The notes beneath the pieces are model-generated. The model saw only the letters and a program-made list of their open reading frames with translations. It was not told the DNA's origin and ran no database searches. The position numbers were made by a program, and so were the translations under genes. A DNA stretch of 6,695 bases from Deltaproteobacteria bacterium (GTDB lineage Bacteria; Myxococcota; B64-G9): positions 1 through 6,695 of the forward strand of contig QMME01000221.1 of the NCBI GenBank assembly GCA_003647095.1. Direction: 5' to 3'. Shown in pieces: positions 1-5,457 of this stretch (within the stretch, counting starts at the first letter, position 1; every line of letters begins with the position of its first letter).

Positions 1-1570
1 CAACGGCCTGGGGGGCGCGGTCAACATCGTCACCCGCCGGCCGGGCCGGGGACCGCTGCTGGGCGGACGGCTGGCAGCCGGCCGCGGGGGGGTGCTGCAG
101 CTGCAGGCACGACACGCGCTGCAGGCGGGGCCGCTCGGTTACACCGTCTACGGGGGCTTGCTGGGGCGTGACGCCCTGGCCCTGTCCGGTGACTTCGCTC
201 CTACCGCCAACGAGGACGGCGGCTGGCGCCAGAACTCGGACCGGCGCCTGTACCAGGCCGGCCTGGGCGTGGACTGGGAACTGCAACCGCGGCAACACCT
301 GCGCGGCGGGGTACTGTACCTCGACGGTGCCTTCGGCGTCCCCCCGTCGACCCGGGACGAGCGGCCGCGCTTCTGGCGCTTCACCGACTGGCGGGCCATC
401 AAGGTATGGCTGGGCCACCACGGCCGGGCCGGTACCCTGGAGACCGACGAGGTGGTCTACGGGCTGCTGCTCGACAACCTGCTCGACAGCTACGACGACG
501 CCACCTACAGCAGCCAGGAGGGCCGGCGGGCCTTCCACAGCCGCTACCACGACGGCAGCGCCGGCGGCCGCCTGCGCCTGCAGCACACCTGGGAGGTCGG
601 CGCCGCCGGGATGGCGCGGCTGGGCCTGTGGCTGGGGGCACAGCACGACCGGCACGCCGAGGACGACGGGTCGGGGGCGACCTTGCCGGTGCGAACCAGG
701 ACGCTGCTGACCGCCGCGCCCCGGCTGGAGTTGTTTCCCCTGCCACAGTGGAGTTTGGGCGGCGGGTTGCAGCTGGATTACGAATTTCCCGGGGGCAACA
801 ACCAGAGCCAGGCCCTGGTGGGGCCCTTTGTCTTCCTGGGCTGGCGGCCCGGGCCGCGTCTGTACCTTCAGGCCAGCATTTCCCGTCACGGTCGCTTTCC
901 CTCCCTGCGCGAGCGCTTCTCCGCCGCCCTGGGCAGGCAAGTGCCCAACCCGGCGCTGGCGGCGGAGCGTGCCTGGCACTTCGATCTCGATATCCGCTGG
1001 CAGCCGTGGCGGCAGCTGCAACTGCGGGCAGGCCTGTTCGCCGCCGAGGTGGACAATCTCATCGAAGCGGCAGTGCTGGGCTCCGGCCTGGAGCAGCTGC
1101 AGAACCTGGGCCAGGCACGACTGCGCGGCCTCGACCTCGAGGTGCAGGCACGGCTGCGGCGCTGGCTGGCCGTGCGCCTGGGCTACGCCCGGCTCGATGC
1201 CCGGGCACTCGACCGGCCCGGGCAGGAACGGCTCGAGTACCGGCCGGACCACAAGCTGTTGCTGGCGGCCCGGATAGCCCCCTGTTCCTGGGCCGAGGCC
1301 CGCCTGCGGGTGCTTTACGTCGGTGAACAATGGTACCAGGATCGCTTCAGCAGGCAGTGGGGTCGCCTGCCCGGGCGGGTGACCGTTGCCGCCCGGTTGC
1401 GCCTACGGCTCTTCAGCGGTGTCACCACCTGGATCGAGGGACGCAACCTGTTCGATGCCGACTACCAGAGCGAGTACGGCTACCCCGAGGCCGGCTGGTA
1501 CCTGGGAGCGGGGCTGGAGGCCACCTGGGAGCAGAAACGGCGGGGACAGGCCCAGCCGAATGGCCGGTAA
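1..1570 (+). CDS. TonB-dependent outer-membrane receptor, 5'-partial (end of plug plus complete beta-barrel)
   Basis: The reading frame is open from base 2 to a TAA at 1568-1570, giving 522 visible residues; the start, signal peptide, TonB box and most of the plug are upstream of the window. Visible residues 1-14 read NGLGGAVNIVTRRP, the hallmark end of a TonB-receptor plug domain. The rest looks like barrel: alternating aromatic/polar strands with Arg/Asp-rich loops, including a DSYDDATY stretch and, near the end, NLFDADYQSEYGYPEAGWYL, the typical last-strand pattern of this family. Such receptors sit in the outer membrane and import scarce ligands (siderophores, cobalamin, metal chelates, glycans) using TonB and the proton-motive force. 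The barrel is short, nearer BtuB-like size than large siderophore receptors, but nothing visible fixes the ligand. After the last aromatic strand (ATW) there is an unusual 13-residue basic tail instead of a terminal aromatic residue. A GTG at 92 opens a shorter frame but lies inside the gene and is not its start. Confidence 0.93.
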   Translation, partial: NGLGGAVNIVTRRPGRGPLLGGRLAAGRGGVLQLQARHALQAGPLGYTVYGGLLGRDALALSGDFAPTANEDGGWRQNSDRRLYQAGLGVDWELQPRQHLRGGVLYLDGAFGVPPSTRDERPRFWRFTDWRAIKVWLGHHGRAGTLETDEVVYGLLLDNLLDSYDDATYSSQEGRRAFHSRYHDGSAGGRLRLQHTWEVGAAGMARLGLWLGAQHDRHAEDDGSGATLPVRTRTLLTAAPRLELFPLPQWSLGGGLQLDYEFPGGNNQSQALVGPFVFLGWRPGPRLYLQASISRHGRFPSLRERFSAALGRQVPNPALAAERAWHFDLDIRWQPWRQLQLRAGLFAAEVDNLIEAAVLGSGLEQLQNLGQARLRGLDLEVQARLRRWLAVRLGYARLDARALDRPGQERLEYRPDHKLLLAARIAPCSWAEARLRVLYVGEQWYQDRFSRQWGRLPGRVTVAARLRLRLFSGVTTWIEGRNLFDADYQSEYGYPEAGWYLGAGLEATWEQKRRGQAQPNGR

Positions 1571-1594
1571 TTACTCGGGTATTTCGTCCAACAC

Positions 1595-1903
1595 TCAGGA
1601 CAACTGCCCCCGCAGCTTCCCAAACAGTTCCAGTATCTCCCGGATTACTCCCGGCTGGGACAGTTCGTAGCAGCGGTTCCTGCCGTTGACCTGGTAGGTG
1701 ACCAGGCCGGCCTCGAAAAGAATGGTCAGGTGCTTGGACACCTTGTACTGCTCCACGCCCAGCTTCTCCACCAACTCGTTGACGTTACACACCCCCTGCG
1801 CCAGCAGGGTCAAGACGCGAAAGCGGACGGGATGTCCCATGGCCTTGCACAGTCGTGATAGCTCCGTGGGAATTGTCACTTCTTCCGGCAACATGTCTTC
1901 CAT
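1595..1903 (-). CDS. ArsR/SmtB-family winged-helix transcriptional repressor
   Basis: This 102-residue protein has normal length for the ArsR family. Residues 14-35 form the first helices, with HPVRFRVL in the place of the usual DPxRLRIL. The helix-turn-helix is about 38-68, with the recognition helix around VEQYKVSKHL followed by the typical EAGLV, and the beta-wing is about 69-82. ArsR proteins are dimeric repressors released from DNA by metals or by thiol oxidation. Cysteines are C19 (first helix), C39 (start of helix 3, near the first Cys of the ELCVC metal site of classic ArsR) and C78 (wing). There is no Cys/His cluster in the last helix, so an SmtB-type alpha-5 zinc site is absent; thiol or sulfur-species sensing through C19/C39/C78 is a guess. 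The ATG at 1903-1901 overlaps the upstream TGA (TGATG), implying translational coupling, and has an AAAGG seven bases upstream; a TTG one codon earlier is less likely. It is last in the thioredoxin-like operon and probably controls it. Confidence 0.9.
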   Translation of the reverse strand: MEDMLPEEVTIPTELSRLCKAMGHPVRFRVLTLLAQGVCNVNELVEKLGVEQYKVSKHLTILFEAGLVTYQVNGRNRCYELSQPGVIREILELFGKLRGQLS

Positions 1904-2835
1904 CAAGCGGCCTTTCTCTCTTCCAGGTAGGCGGTGGCGCCCAGGGCCGCCACCGTGCCGTCGGCCACCGCGGTGGTGATCTGCCGGTAGCGTTTCTGCC
2001 TGACATCCCCGGCGGCGAAGACGCCGGGCAGGCTGGTGGCCATGTTGTCGTCGGTGATGATCTCACCCCGTTCGTTCAGTTGCAACTCGGCGGAAAAGGC
2101 AGCCGAGTTGGGCACGTAGCCGATAAAAATGAAGCAACCGTCCGCCTCGATGCGGGTGATTTCCTTGGTCTGCTTGTGGGCCACCACCACTTCCTGGAGG
2201 TTCTCCTCGCCGACGAAATCGAGGATGTCCTGTTCCATGACCAGCTCGATCCGGGGATGGGCCCGCACCTCTTCCACGATCCAGGGCTGGGCCTGGAAGT
2301 GATCGAACTCGTGGACGATGGTCACCCGTGAAGCGTACTTGGTCAGGGCCAGGGCCTCTTCCAGGGCCGAGTTGCCACCACCTATCACCACGATGGGCTT
2401 GCCGGTGAAGAAATCCCCGTCACAGGTGGCACAGTAGGAGATACCCCGGCCAGCCAGCCTCGCCTCCGACTCCAGGCCCAGCTTGCGGGGCACGCCCCCG
2501 GTGGCGACGATCAACGCCCGGGCGACAAAGCGGCTGCCGTCCTGCAGTTCCACCACCTTGTTCTCTCCCGCCAACTCCACCGCCTTGATCTTCGCGTAGG
2601 CCTTGACCTCGGCTCCGAACTGGCGGGCCTGGCGCAGCATGGTCTGGGAGATGTCACGGCCGGAAGTCTCCTCCACTCCCGGATAGTTGGCCACGGAGAA
2701 GGAAAGCACCGTTTGCCCGCCCACCGTGCCGGTGTCAAGCACCAGCGTCTTGACCCGGGCCCGGCCCAGGTAGATGGCCGCGGTCAGTCCCGCCGGGCCT
2801 CCACCCAGCACGATCACGTCGAATTGCTCTTCCAT
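1903..2835 (-). CDS. trxB: Thioredoxin-reductase-like FAD/pyridine-nucleotide disulfide oxidoreductase with altered NADPH site
   Basis: The 310-residue product has the full layout of bacterial low-molecular-weight thioredoxin reductase, a cytoplasmic flavoenzyme that passes electrons from a pyridine nucleotide through FAD to a CxxC pair and on to a thioredoxin. The FAD-binding GGGPAG is at 11-16, the redox centre CATC at 135-138, the nucleotide-domain GGGNSA at 152-157, and the second FAD motif GVFAAGDV at 271-278. The segment that should read HRRDxxR and bind the NADPH 2'-phosphate is HEFDHFQ (175-181): both Arg of HRR and the later Arg are replaced by Glu, Phe and Gln. The dinucleotide fold is kept, so NADH or another donor is plausible (inference). 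The ATG at 2835 is chosen because GGAGG stands five bases upstream; a GTG at 2847 lies within the sequence that carries this Shine-Dalgarno. It starts 34 bases after the thioredoxin-like gene and overlaps the arsR start by one base. The partner is likely the adjacent MGPM protein. Confidence 0.93.
   Translation of the reverse strand: MEEQFDVIVLGGGPAGLTAAIYLGRARVKTLVLDTGTVGGQTVLSFSVANYPGVEETSGRDISQTMLRQARQFGAEVKAYAKIKAVELAGENKVVELQDGSRFVARALIVATGGVPRKLGLESEARLAGRGISYCATCDGDFFTGKPIVVIGGGNSALEEALALTKYASRVTIVHEFDHFQAQPWIVEEVRAHPRIELVMEQDILDFVGEENLQEVVVAHKQTKEITRIEADGCFIFIGYVPNSAAFSAELQLNERGEIITDDNMATSLPGVFAAGDVRQKRYRQITTAVADGTVAALGATAYLEERKAA
1911..1915 (-). promoter_or_regulatory. Ribosome binding site of the arsR-like gene
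   Basis: On the minus strand AAAGG, within GAGAGAAAGG, lies 7 bases before the ATG at 1903 and inside the end of the reductase gene. It supports ATG 1903 over the preceding TTG codon. Confidence 0.6.
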
Positions 2836-2840
2836 GACGA

Positions 2841-2845
2841 CCTCC
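2841..2845 (-). promoter_or_regulatory. Ribosome binding site deciding the reductase start
   Basis: On the minus strand GGAGG ends five bases before ATG 2835. The longer alternative frame begins at a GTG (2847) whose next bases form this very site, so the ATG is the better start. Confidence 0.8.
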
Positions 2846-2869
2846 ACGGCCCGGGCGCGGTATACCCTC

Positions 2870-3220
2870 TCAGGCTGCCCTGGCGAAGTAGCGATTGAGG
2901 ATGCCGAGAACCTGCTCCTCGGTCTGGATGCTGGTGGTGGCCTGCACCACCTGGCCGTTCTTGTAATAGATGGTGAAGGGCAGGCCCATGAAGCCGCGAA
3001 CCTCGGGAAGTCTCTTGATGTTGTGCGAGGCGGGACCGTCGAAGTCCATGTCCCGGAACTGCACGTGGGGAAACTTGGCCTGCAGGCTTTCCATGATGTC
3101 GTACACAGGCAGGCACATGGGCCCCATGCGGCCGCAGCAGATCATCACGTTTTCGTTTTCCGCGATGAGCTTCTCGAATTCCTCGTCCGATTCCACGTGC
3201 TTGAGGTTGGTCTGCAGCAT
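2870..3220 (-). CDS. Atypical thioredoxin-fold protein lacking the CxxC active site (MGPM)
   Basis: The protein has 116 residues, close to thioredoxin length, with no signal peptide, so it is probably cytoplasmic. Thioredoxin-fold signs are the N-terminal FEKLIAENENVMI strand/helix, a central VQFRDMDFD strand, and RGFMGLPFTIYYKNGQ (75-90), which matches the cis-proline loop (P81) and following strand of thioredoxins. The active site is wrong: where thioredoxin has WCGPCK this protein has RMGPMC (31-36), so both catalytic cysteines align with Met32 and Met35. Its only cysteines are C28, C29 and C36. Even shifting the alignment to match the proline after the active site does not restore a CxxC. 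A C28 or C29 to C36 pair could serve instead, or the protein may bind a metal, cofactor or client (inference). It is the first gene of the operon, with AAAGGAGA eight bases before ATG 3220, ahead of the reductase that is its probable partner. Confidence 0.85.
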   Translation of the reverse strand: MLQTNLKHVESDEEFEKLIAENENVMICCGRMGPMCLPVYDIMESLQAKFPHVQFRDMDFDGPASHNIKRLPEVRGFMGLPFTIYYKNGQVVQATTSIQTEEQVLGILNRYFARAA

Positions 3221-3227
3221 TTCGTCG

Positions 3228-3235
3228 TCTCCTTT
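3228..3235 (-). promoter_or_regulatory. Ribosome binding site of the thioredoxin-like gene
   Basis: AAAGGAGA on the minus strand, with the GGAG core eight bases from ATG 3220, is a strong Shine-Dalgarno. Confidence 0.75.
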
Positions 3236-3246
3236 CCGGTTGTCAT

Positions 3247-3274
3247 GTTATATGCCAAAAATCGCATATGTCAC
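3247..3274 (-). promoter_or_regulatory. Sigma70-type promoter of the trx-like/trxB-like/arsR operon
   Basis: Read on the minus strand, GTGACA (3274-3269) matches TTGACA at five of six positions, a 16-base spacer follows, and TATAAC (3252-3247) matches TATAAT at five of six. The start of transcription would fall near 3240, leaving a leader of about 20 bases that contains the ribosome binding site. This AT-rich patch stands out from the GC-rich surroundings. Confidence 0.7.
3250..3269. promoter_or_regulatory. Inverted-repeat operator, probable ArsR-family binding site
   Basis: ATATGC (3250-3255) and GCATAT (3264-3269) form a perfect 6-base inverted repeat with an 8-base centre. It occupies the promoter spacer and overlaps the -10 box and the first base of the -35 box. 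ArsR-family repressors commonly bind AT-rich imperfect palindromes of this size over promoters, and the operon encodes one, so autorepression is the simplest reading. Binding itself is inferred. Confidence 0.6.
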
Positions 3275-3439
3275 CAAGATACTTCCCGGCGGGTAAATGT
3301 CAAGGGCTTTGGGCACGGCGTCTCACCGGCGAGCCTCTTGTCGGCTCTACCCGAAATGTCCGATGCCGGCCGTCTACTTGCTCATGCCGCCCGCCCGTGC
3401 TATTCATGCTCCCGGCAAGACATCCTGCGGGAGGCATTC
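3275..3439. other. Intergenic stretch upstream of tolQ-like gene
   Basis: These 165 bases separate the minus-strand operon promoter from the plus-strand tolQ-like gene. I see no gene here. A small hairpin is possible (GAGCC at 3331-3335 with GGCTC at 3343-3347, 7-base loop). The tolQ-like gene must be transcribed from this region or from upstream, but no convincing promoter is visible. Confidence 0.4.
3429..3434 (+). promoter_or_regulatory. Ribosome binding site deciding the tolQ-like start
   Basis: GGGAGG ends five bases before ATG 3440. The frame stays open far upstream, antisense to the thioredoxin-like gene, and also has later ATGs at 3458 and 3491; this site selects 3440. Confidence 0.75.
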
Positions 3440-4171
3440 ATGATCGAGGCAATCGCCATGCACCTGGCCGGCCAGGCGTCGGAGAGCTTCATGATCCGGC
3501 TCATCCGCTGGCTGAACCCGGTCATGGAGCCGGTGGTGGTCCTGGTATTGCTGCTGCTGCTGATCATGTCGGCGGCCTGCTGGGGCATCATCTTCCACAA
3601 GTGGCGGGTCCTCAACCGGGCCCACGCGCAGTCCATCGAGTTTCTGGAAACCTTCTGGAGTTCCCGCCGCCTGGATGCCATCTACAATACCTCGGAGAAG
3701 CTGCAGTCGAGCCCCATCGCCCAGGTCTTCCGGGCCGGCTACCAGGAACTGTCCAAGGTCCGCAAGACGCAGGCGGAAAACGAGGCCGGGGTGATGTCCT
3801 CGGTGATGGGGGGCATCGAGAACGTGCAGCGGGCCCTGCGCCGGGCCAGTGTGGCCGAGTTGACCCACATGGAATCGCTGGTGCCGTTCCTGGCCACCAC
3901 CGGCTCGGCGGCTCCCTTCATCGGCCTGTTCGGCACCGTGGTGGGCATCATGAAGGCCTTCGTGGAGATACGCCCCGGCTCGGCCACCCTGGACACCGTG
4001 GGCCCGGGCATCTCCCACGCCCTGGTTGCCACCGCGGTGGGCCTGTTCGCCGCCATCCCGGCGGTGATGGCCTACAACTACTTCGTGCGCCGCATCAAGG
4101 TGCTCAACTCGGAAATCGAGACCTTCTCCTCGGATTTCCTCAATATCGTCAAGCGCCACTTTCTCAAGTGA
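3440..4171 (+). CDS. tolQ: TolQ/ExbB-family proton-channel protein
   Basis: The 243-residue inner-membrane protein has the three-helix layout of TolQ/ExbB/MotA channels. Membrane helix 1 is about 31-52, followed by the conserved WGIIFHKWRVLN region. A large cytoplasmic part (55-145) contains FLETFWSS, close to the FW-S signature of TolQ. Helix 2 is about 148-176 with GLFGTVVGIM, and helix 3 about 190-215 with ALVATAVGLFAAIPAVMAYN. The conserved pore threonines correspond to T166 and T198. These proteins form the pentameric stator that, with TolR/ExbD, couples the proton-motive force to a TolA/TonB rod. FW-S and PAVMAYN favour TolQ over ExbB, but the TonB-dependent receptor nearby leaves a TonB role possible. 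It is first of a three-gene cluster; the stop at 4169-4171 runs into the ribosome binding site of the next gene, nine bases away. Confidence 0.93.
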   Translation: MIEAIAMHLAGQASESFMIRLIRWLNPVMEPVVVLVLLLLLIMSAACWGIIFHKWRVLNRAHAQSIEFLETFWSSRRLDAIYNTSEKLQSSPIAQVFRAGYQELSKVRKTQAENEAGVMSSVMGGIENVQRALRRASVAELTHMESLVPFLATTGSAAPFIGLFGTVVGIMKAFVEIRPGSATLDTVGPGISHALVATAVGLFAAIPAVMAYNYFVRRIKVLNSEIETFSSDFLNIVKRHFLK

Positions 4172-4180
4172 GGCGGTACC

Positions 4181-4609
4181 ATGGGCATGTCTAGCCAGGA
4201 CGGCTCCGATCCCACCCTGAGCGAGATCAACGTCACCCCCCTGGTGGACGTCATGCTGGTGTTGCTCATCATCTTCATGATCACCGCCCCGCTCATGCAG
4301 CAGGGCGTCGAGGTGGACCTGCCCCAGACCAAGGCCGAGTTGATCGAGAGCAAGGACCGGCAGCCGCTGGAGCTGCGGGTGACCAAGGAGCGCAAGATCT
4401 TCATCGGCAAGACCGAGATCCCCTACGAGCAGCTGGAGCAGAAGCTGAAATTCAACGAGCGGCTCAAGCGCGAGAAGAAGCTCGACCTGGCCGCCGATCG
4501 CAGCCTGCCCTACGGCTACGTGGTCGATATCATGGCCACGGTGCGTCGGGCCGGCATCGAGGCGGTGGGTATCCTCACCGAGCCGCCGCCGCCGGACCGG
4601 GGCCGGTGA
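4181..4609 (+). CDS. tolR: TolR/ExbD-family proton-channel partner
   Basis: This 142-residue protein has a short cytoplasmic N-terminus, one membrane helix (about 20-38, TPLVDVMLVLLIIFMITAP) with the essential proton-carrying aspartate at D23, and a periplasmic domain ending in YGYVVDIMATVRRAGIEAVG, the conserved C-terminal fold of TolR/ExbD. EVDLP (44-48), just after the helix, is the TolR form of the motif (ExbD usually has VNLP), while the INVTP helix start resembles ExbD; the assignment to TolR is therefore moderate. It joins the TolQ-like pentamer as a dimer and transmits proton flow to TolA/TonB. The ATG at 4181 has GAGG seven bases upstream, formed partly by the tolQ-like stop; an alternative ATG lies two codons later. 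The charged linker from 49 to 105 is rich in Lys and Glu. Confidence 0.93.
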   Translation: MGMSSQDGSDPTLSEINVTPLVDVMLVLLIIFMITAPLMQQGVEVDLPQTKAELIESKDRQPLELRVTKERKIFIGKTEIPYEQLEQKLKFNERLKREKKLDLAADRSLPYGYVVDIMATVRRAGIEAVGILTEPPPPDRGR

Positions 4610-4643
4610 ACCCGCCCGGCCGGCTGGTGCGTCCGAGCAGAAC

Positions 4644-5372
4644 ATGAGCAACCCGGCAAACAGCTTTGCCTACCTGAAACCGCCCCGGGGCCTGTGGCTG
4701 GCCCTGGGGGGCTCGGCGGCGTTGCACCTGGGGCTGGTGCTGGCACTGGTGCTGGGGGGGCTGCTGCGCGACAGCCGGGCCAGTCTACACCAGCAGGCCC
4801 GCATCACCGCCTTGCTGCGCAAGGGCAAGCCCCGGCCCAAGGAATGGCTGCCCCGCAAGGCTCCGGCCCCGGCCCCGGCCCCGCCCAGCAACGTTCGCCC
4901 CGACAAGAAAGCCCGCCCCAGCCAGAAGCACAAGCCTCAGCCGCGCCGGCGCGCCAGCGCCGATTACTCCCAGCAGATGCAGCAGGCCCTGGCCAGCCTC
5001 ACCCAGGAAGGCGGCGGCAAGCCCGGTGAGGAACTCGAGGGTTCTCCCGAGGGGGTGGAGGGCGGCGACGCCCTGGTGGCCCAGAAGGGCCAGCTGTACA
5101 TGACCCAGATCTACAAGGCGGTAAAATCCCAGTACGCCGTTCCCCAGGTCATTCCCCCCTCCGAACGCCTGTTGCTGCGGGCCACGGTGGTGATAACCGT
5201 CGACGCCCGTGGCAACCTCAAGGACTTCCACTTCGAGAAGCACTCCGACAACCGGCTGTTCGACTCGGCCATCGAGGCCGCGGTACGCCGGGCCAGTCCC
5301 TTCCCTCCCCCGCCGCCGGAGCTGGCCGACAGGTACGCCTCGGAGGGTATCGGCCTGGAATTCACCCCCTAG
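4644..5372 (+). CDS. TolA/TonB-family energy transducer
   Basis: The 242-residue protein is anchored by one membrane helix (about 17-41) that carries SAALH (S24, H28), the S-x3-H motif shared by TonB and TolA that docks with the ExbB/TolQ channel. The periplasmic linker is short: basic and proline-rich at 60-103, including an APAPAPAPP run, then Gly/Glu-rich at 122-142. Residues about 149-242 form a TolA/TonB C-terminal domain: an amphipathic YMTQIYKAVKSQY helix, a RATVVITVDARGNL strand pair, an FDSAIEAAVRRA helix, and a closing GLEFTP resembling the end of TolA. The protein spans the periplasm and passes energy to outer-membrane partners. It might serve the upstream receptor (TonB role) or cell-envelope integrity (TolA role); the sequence does not decide. 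It follows the tolR-like gene by 34 bases with only a weak GAGCAG ahead of ATG 4644. No tolB or pal follows, unlike the usual tol operon. Confidence 0.88.
   Translation: MSNPANSFAYLKPPRGLWLALGGSAALHLGLVLALVLGGLLRDSRASLHQQARITALLRKGKPRPKEWLPRKAPAPAPAPPSNVRPDKKARPSQKHKPQPRRRASADYSQQMQQALASLTQEGGGKPGEELEGSPEGVEGGDALVAQKGQLYMTQIYKAVKSQYAVPQVIPPSERLLLRATVVITVDARGNLKDFHFEKHSDNRLFDSAIEAAVRRASPFPPPPPELADRYASEGIGLEFTP
4863..4880 (+). repeat. Three tandem CCGGCC hexamers in the TolA/TonB linker
   Basis: Three exact copies of CCGGCC in frame encode part of the Ala-Pro run of the periplasmic linker. A repeat whose unit is a multiple of three can gain or lose copies without a frameshift, so linker length may vary among strains (inference). 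Confidence 0.6.
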
Positions 5373-5382
5373 TCTCGCCTCT

Positions 5383-5412
5383 TTGACGACAGCACGGTGA
5401 GGGGGCTACAAT
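5383..5412 (+). promoter_or_regulatory. Sigma70-type promoter of the lipoprotein gene
   Basis: TTGACG (5383-5388) and TACAAT (5407-5412) each match the consensus at five of six positions and are separated by 18 bases. Transcription would start near 5419. This gives the lipoprotein gene its own promoter directly behind the tolA-like stop at 5372. Confidence 0.7.
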
Positions 5413-5425
5413 GAACATATATGGT

Positions 5426-5445
5426 GCCGGTCCGCCCGGGCCGGC
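5426..5445 (+). promoter_or_regulatory. Leader hairpin abutting the Shine-Dalgarno
   Basis: GCCGGTCC and GGGCCGGC pair over eight positions (seven Watson-Crick and one G-U) around a four-base GCCC loop. The stem ends exactly where AGGAGGT begins. There is no following T-run, so it is not an intrinsic terminator. It could protect the 5' end of the message or tune ribosome access; the effect is inferred. Confidence 0.5.
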
Positions 5446-5452
5446 AGGAGGT
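5446..5452 (+). promoter_or_regulatory. Ribosome binding site of the lipoprotein gene
   Basis: AGGAGGT five bases before ATG 5458 is a near-perfect Shine-Dalgarno. It selects this ATG over the out-of-frame ATGs at 5411 and 5421. Confidence 0.85.
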
Positions 5453-5457
5453 GGCCT

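Noticed and set aside
406..1326. Plus-strand Arg/Ala/Pro/Gly-rich frame inside the receptor
   Set aside because: Out-of-frame shadow of the receptor gene with no recognisable domain.
3378..3406. Possible promoter TTGCTC-17-TATTCA for the tolQ-like gene
   Set aside because: Only three of six matches in each box; such matches are expected by chance.
2774..3439. Upstream extension of the tolQ-like frame
   Set aside because: It runs antisense to the thioredoxin-like gene and through the promoter region, has no channel homology, and the ribosome binding site at 3429-3434 marks ATG 3440.
3404..4651. Long minus-strand open frame (415 codons) opposite tolQ/tolR
   Set aside because: Its His/Asp/Gln/Gly-rich product has no recognisable domain and lies wholly opposite two clear conserved genes; it arises from GC codon bias.
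5426..5445. Hairpin as a terminator for the tolA-like gene
   Set aside because: No T-run follows and it is immediately next to a strong ribosome binding site, so a leader structure is more likely.
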